Part shown: piece by piece, positions 19,701 to 20,974 of the stretch
Numbering within the stretch: the stretch's first letter is position 1
Layout: each line of letters begins with the position of its first letter
Assembly (NCBI GenBank): GCA_043381765.1
Contig: JBHJMP010000463.1
Location: 1-20,974 of the forward strand
Origin: Collodictyon triciliatum
Taxonomy: Eukaryota > CRuMs
DNA length: 20,974 nt
Direction: 5' to 3'
Notes under the pieces: generated by a model
The model's database searches: none
What the model saw: only the letters and a program-made list of their open reading frames with translations
What the model was told of the DNA's origin: nothing
Position numbers and translations under genes: made by a program

Positions 19701-20524
19701 CAATTCGTTCGTGCGTTTCTTCTATAATGATGTGAGTATACTTTGATATCTCCTCTGGCTTTGAGTGCAACATGGCCTATTAGGGAGTAGCGAAGCCTTT
19801 TTAAAATCAATTCATTTTAAGCTATATTTGATTTTAAAATAAAACAGCACTTGAGGAATGAATGTGAAAAAAGGTTAAAAAAATTATAAACAAGACTTGA
19901 AGTGCGAATCCTGCAGTTGCAATGGTGATGCGTGTATTTTGGGACACTGCAGACTCCATCGAGATTCGATATCCAACAATATCACCAAATGCTGAATCGG
20001 TAAGGTCGGAGCATCTCTTGGAGAGCGCTTGAGCAGCCAGTCTTCTTGGTTGCATGACTAGGATATTCGGCCGGACATCCAATCTGGCATGGAATGCGTC
20101 ATAATGTGGTATGGAACCAGAGAGGCAGAGTATCTCATTCATAAGAGCAGGTGGGATTCAAACAAAATATCTTACGTGGTTATATATTTATACATATTTT
20201 AAAAAAATGGAGAAACCTGGCCCAATGCTGGTGCAAATAGAGAGGCACGTAGGTACTTTTGCCGCACCCAGCGTCGCCCTGGATAATAACAACGTTGTGC
20301 GCCATGACAGCCGAGGCGATTTCAGCCCGGTGCGAATCCGCATTTCTGGTCTCGTGTGATGCTGCTGCGTTTCCATTGCCTTTGCTTCTGACTTGCTCAA
20401 CCCCAGACAATGCTTTGTCCCAGTTCCTCTCTTTGTCCAACTCCCGAAGTCTTTCCATCGGAGCTGCGTGCTGCTTGTTTGTGTCTGTTTCTGCAAGAAA
20501 TCTATCGTTTGATGAGAAGAACAT
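16786..20524 (-). pseudogene. DEAH/RHA-type helicase (DHX29/36/57/TDRD9-like group), core region, apparently disabled
   Basis: The family consists of ATP-driven RNA/RNP remodelling helicases with two RecA lobes, HA2 and OB domains. Exons: 20217-20524, 19897-20083, 19666-19776, 19228-19428, 18526-18686, 18200-18294, 17871-18044, 17556-17730, 17389-17471, 16985-17159, 16786-16890, then 14155-16349. Motifs seen: I GDAGCGKST (residues 83-91 from the ATG at 20524), Ia QPRRLAA, Ib TAGFAL, II EETHER (normally DExH), III NAS (normally SAT), IV VLKFPPG, V TTNIAESSITI, VI QRSVRVGR (normally QRxGRxGR). HA2 marks follow: an ELILEPS...KKKGAI segment, LTKYGHL with LPVDIQL, and ILSVADLF. Lesions: TAG 18616-18618, TAA 17682-17684, TAA 17412-17414, and no GT where exons 18526-18686 and 18200-18294 should end. 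The first four exons are free of stops. An exon between 19228 and 18687 is probably missing from my model. A stop codon directly before the ATG at 20524 fixes that start or the Met at residue 23. Subfamily is not resolved. Confidence 0.8.
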
Positions 20525-20974
20525 TTATAATTCTGGAAAATTAAATATATTGCTTATAAAAATTTATATTGTTCACTAAAATACAATTAAATGCCATAAA
20601 ATATATTTTAGTCAATAATATAATGCTGCTGATTATGTATATTTGGTTGTGTAGTGTTTTAGGTACTGCGAGCCACATTCCGCTATTTTGGGTATTTACC
20701 GAATCCCCAAACTCCCAAAAATCCAACAACCAATCCCATTTATGGAAGGAGCCTGTGACGTGTGGTTTCGCAGCAGATCACTATTTGTTTCCAGCCACAA
20801 AGCCCGAAGCCGAACCACACACAAAGAAATACATCAGAGCGACGAAGTAAAGAATAGCCCAAACACTTTCCTGCTGCAGAGAAGAAAGAGGCCCTCGGCA
20901 GTCGAAGTGAAAGGAGTGATCGCAAAAGACAAAAAAACAAAAAACGAAAAAACAAAAAAAAAAAAAAAAAAAAA
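20525..20974. promoter_or_regulatory. 5' flank of the helicase gene, possible 5' untranslated intron
   Basis: Upstream of the helicase ATG a good acceptor (TTTTCCAG ending at 20533 on the coding strand) lies only eight bases before the start codon. A donor-like GTAAATAC begins at 20699. This fits an intron of about 167 bases in the 5' untranslated region. An upstream ATG at 20739 would open a short frame that reaches a stop immediately after that splice. The window ends in a poly(A) run (about 20953-20974) on the plus strand. No coding exon of a further gene is supported here. Confidence 0.4.

Overview
This is a stretch of nuclear DNA from an intron-dense eukaryote, probably a protist or an early-branching fungus. 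It is AT-rich and full of simple repeats, has small introns (most 80-250 bases) with GT..AG ends, and contains two 100-base assembly gaps, both inside hexanucleotide arrays. I cannot name the organism from sequence alone. All exon models below come from six-frame reading, splice-phase bookkeeping and remembered family motifs; no search was run.

Three genes lie head-to-tail on the minus strand. From right to left: (1) a large DEAH/RHA-type helicase gene (20524 to 14155) with recognisable motifs I to VI, HA2 and C-terminal regions. It is apparently disabled by in-frame stops, two splice junctions without GT, about seven single-base frameshifts and altered motifs II, III and VI. (2) A complete MRP/ABCC-type ABC transporter (13610 to 3798) in 38 exons. 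Phases are consistent throughout, giving 1438 residues with TMD0, L0, TMD1, NBD1, linker, TMD2 and NBD2. (3) A RIB7/RibD-C type riboflavin-pathway reductase (3518 to 1046) in nine exons, 251 residues, also intact. A probable terminal exon of a convergent plus-strand gene ends at 561.

The rest is repeats and introns. The left edge (1-390) is purine-rich, with an 8-base array and a 70-base tandem repeat. Introns hold GATAAT, AAAAAC, TTTTTC, TTTC and TA arrays. The three genes have no obvious shared function: organic-anion export, vitamin B2 synthesis and RNA remodelling. I see no operon-like or mobile system. The most notable biology is the contrast between a decaying helicase and two clean neighbours, plus one GC-AG intron in the transporter gene.
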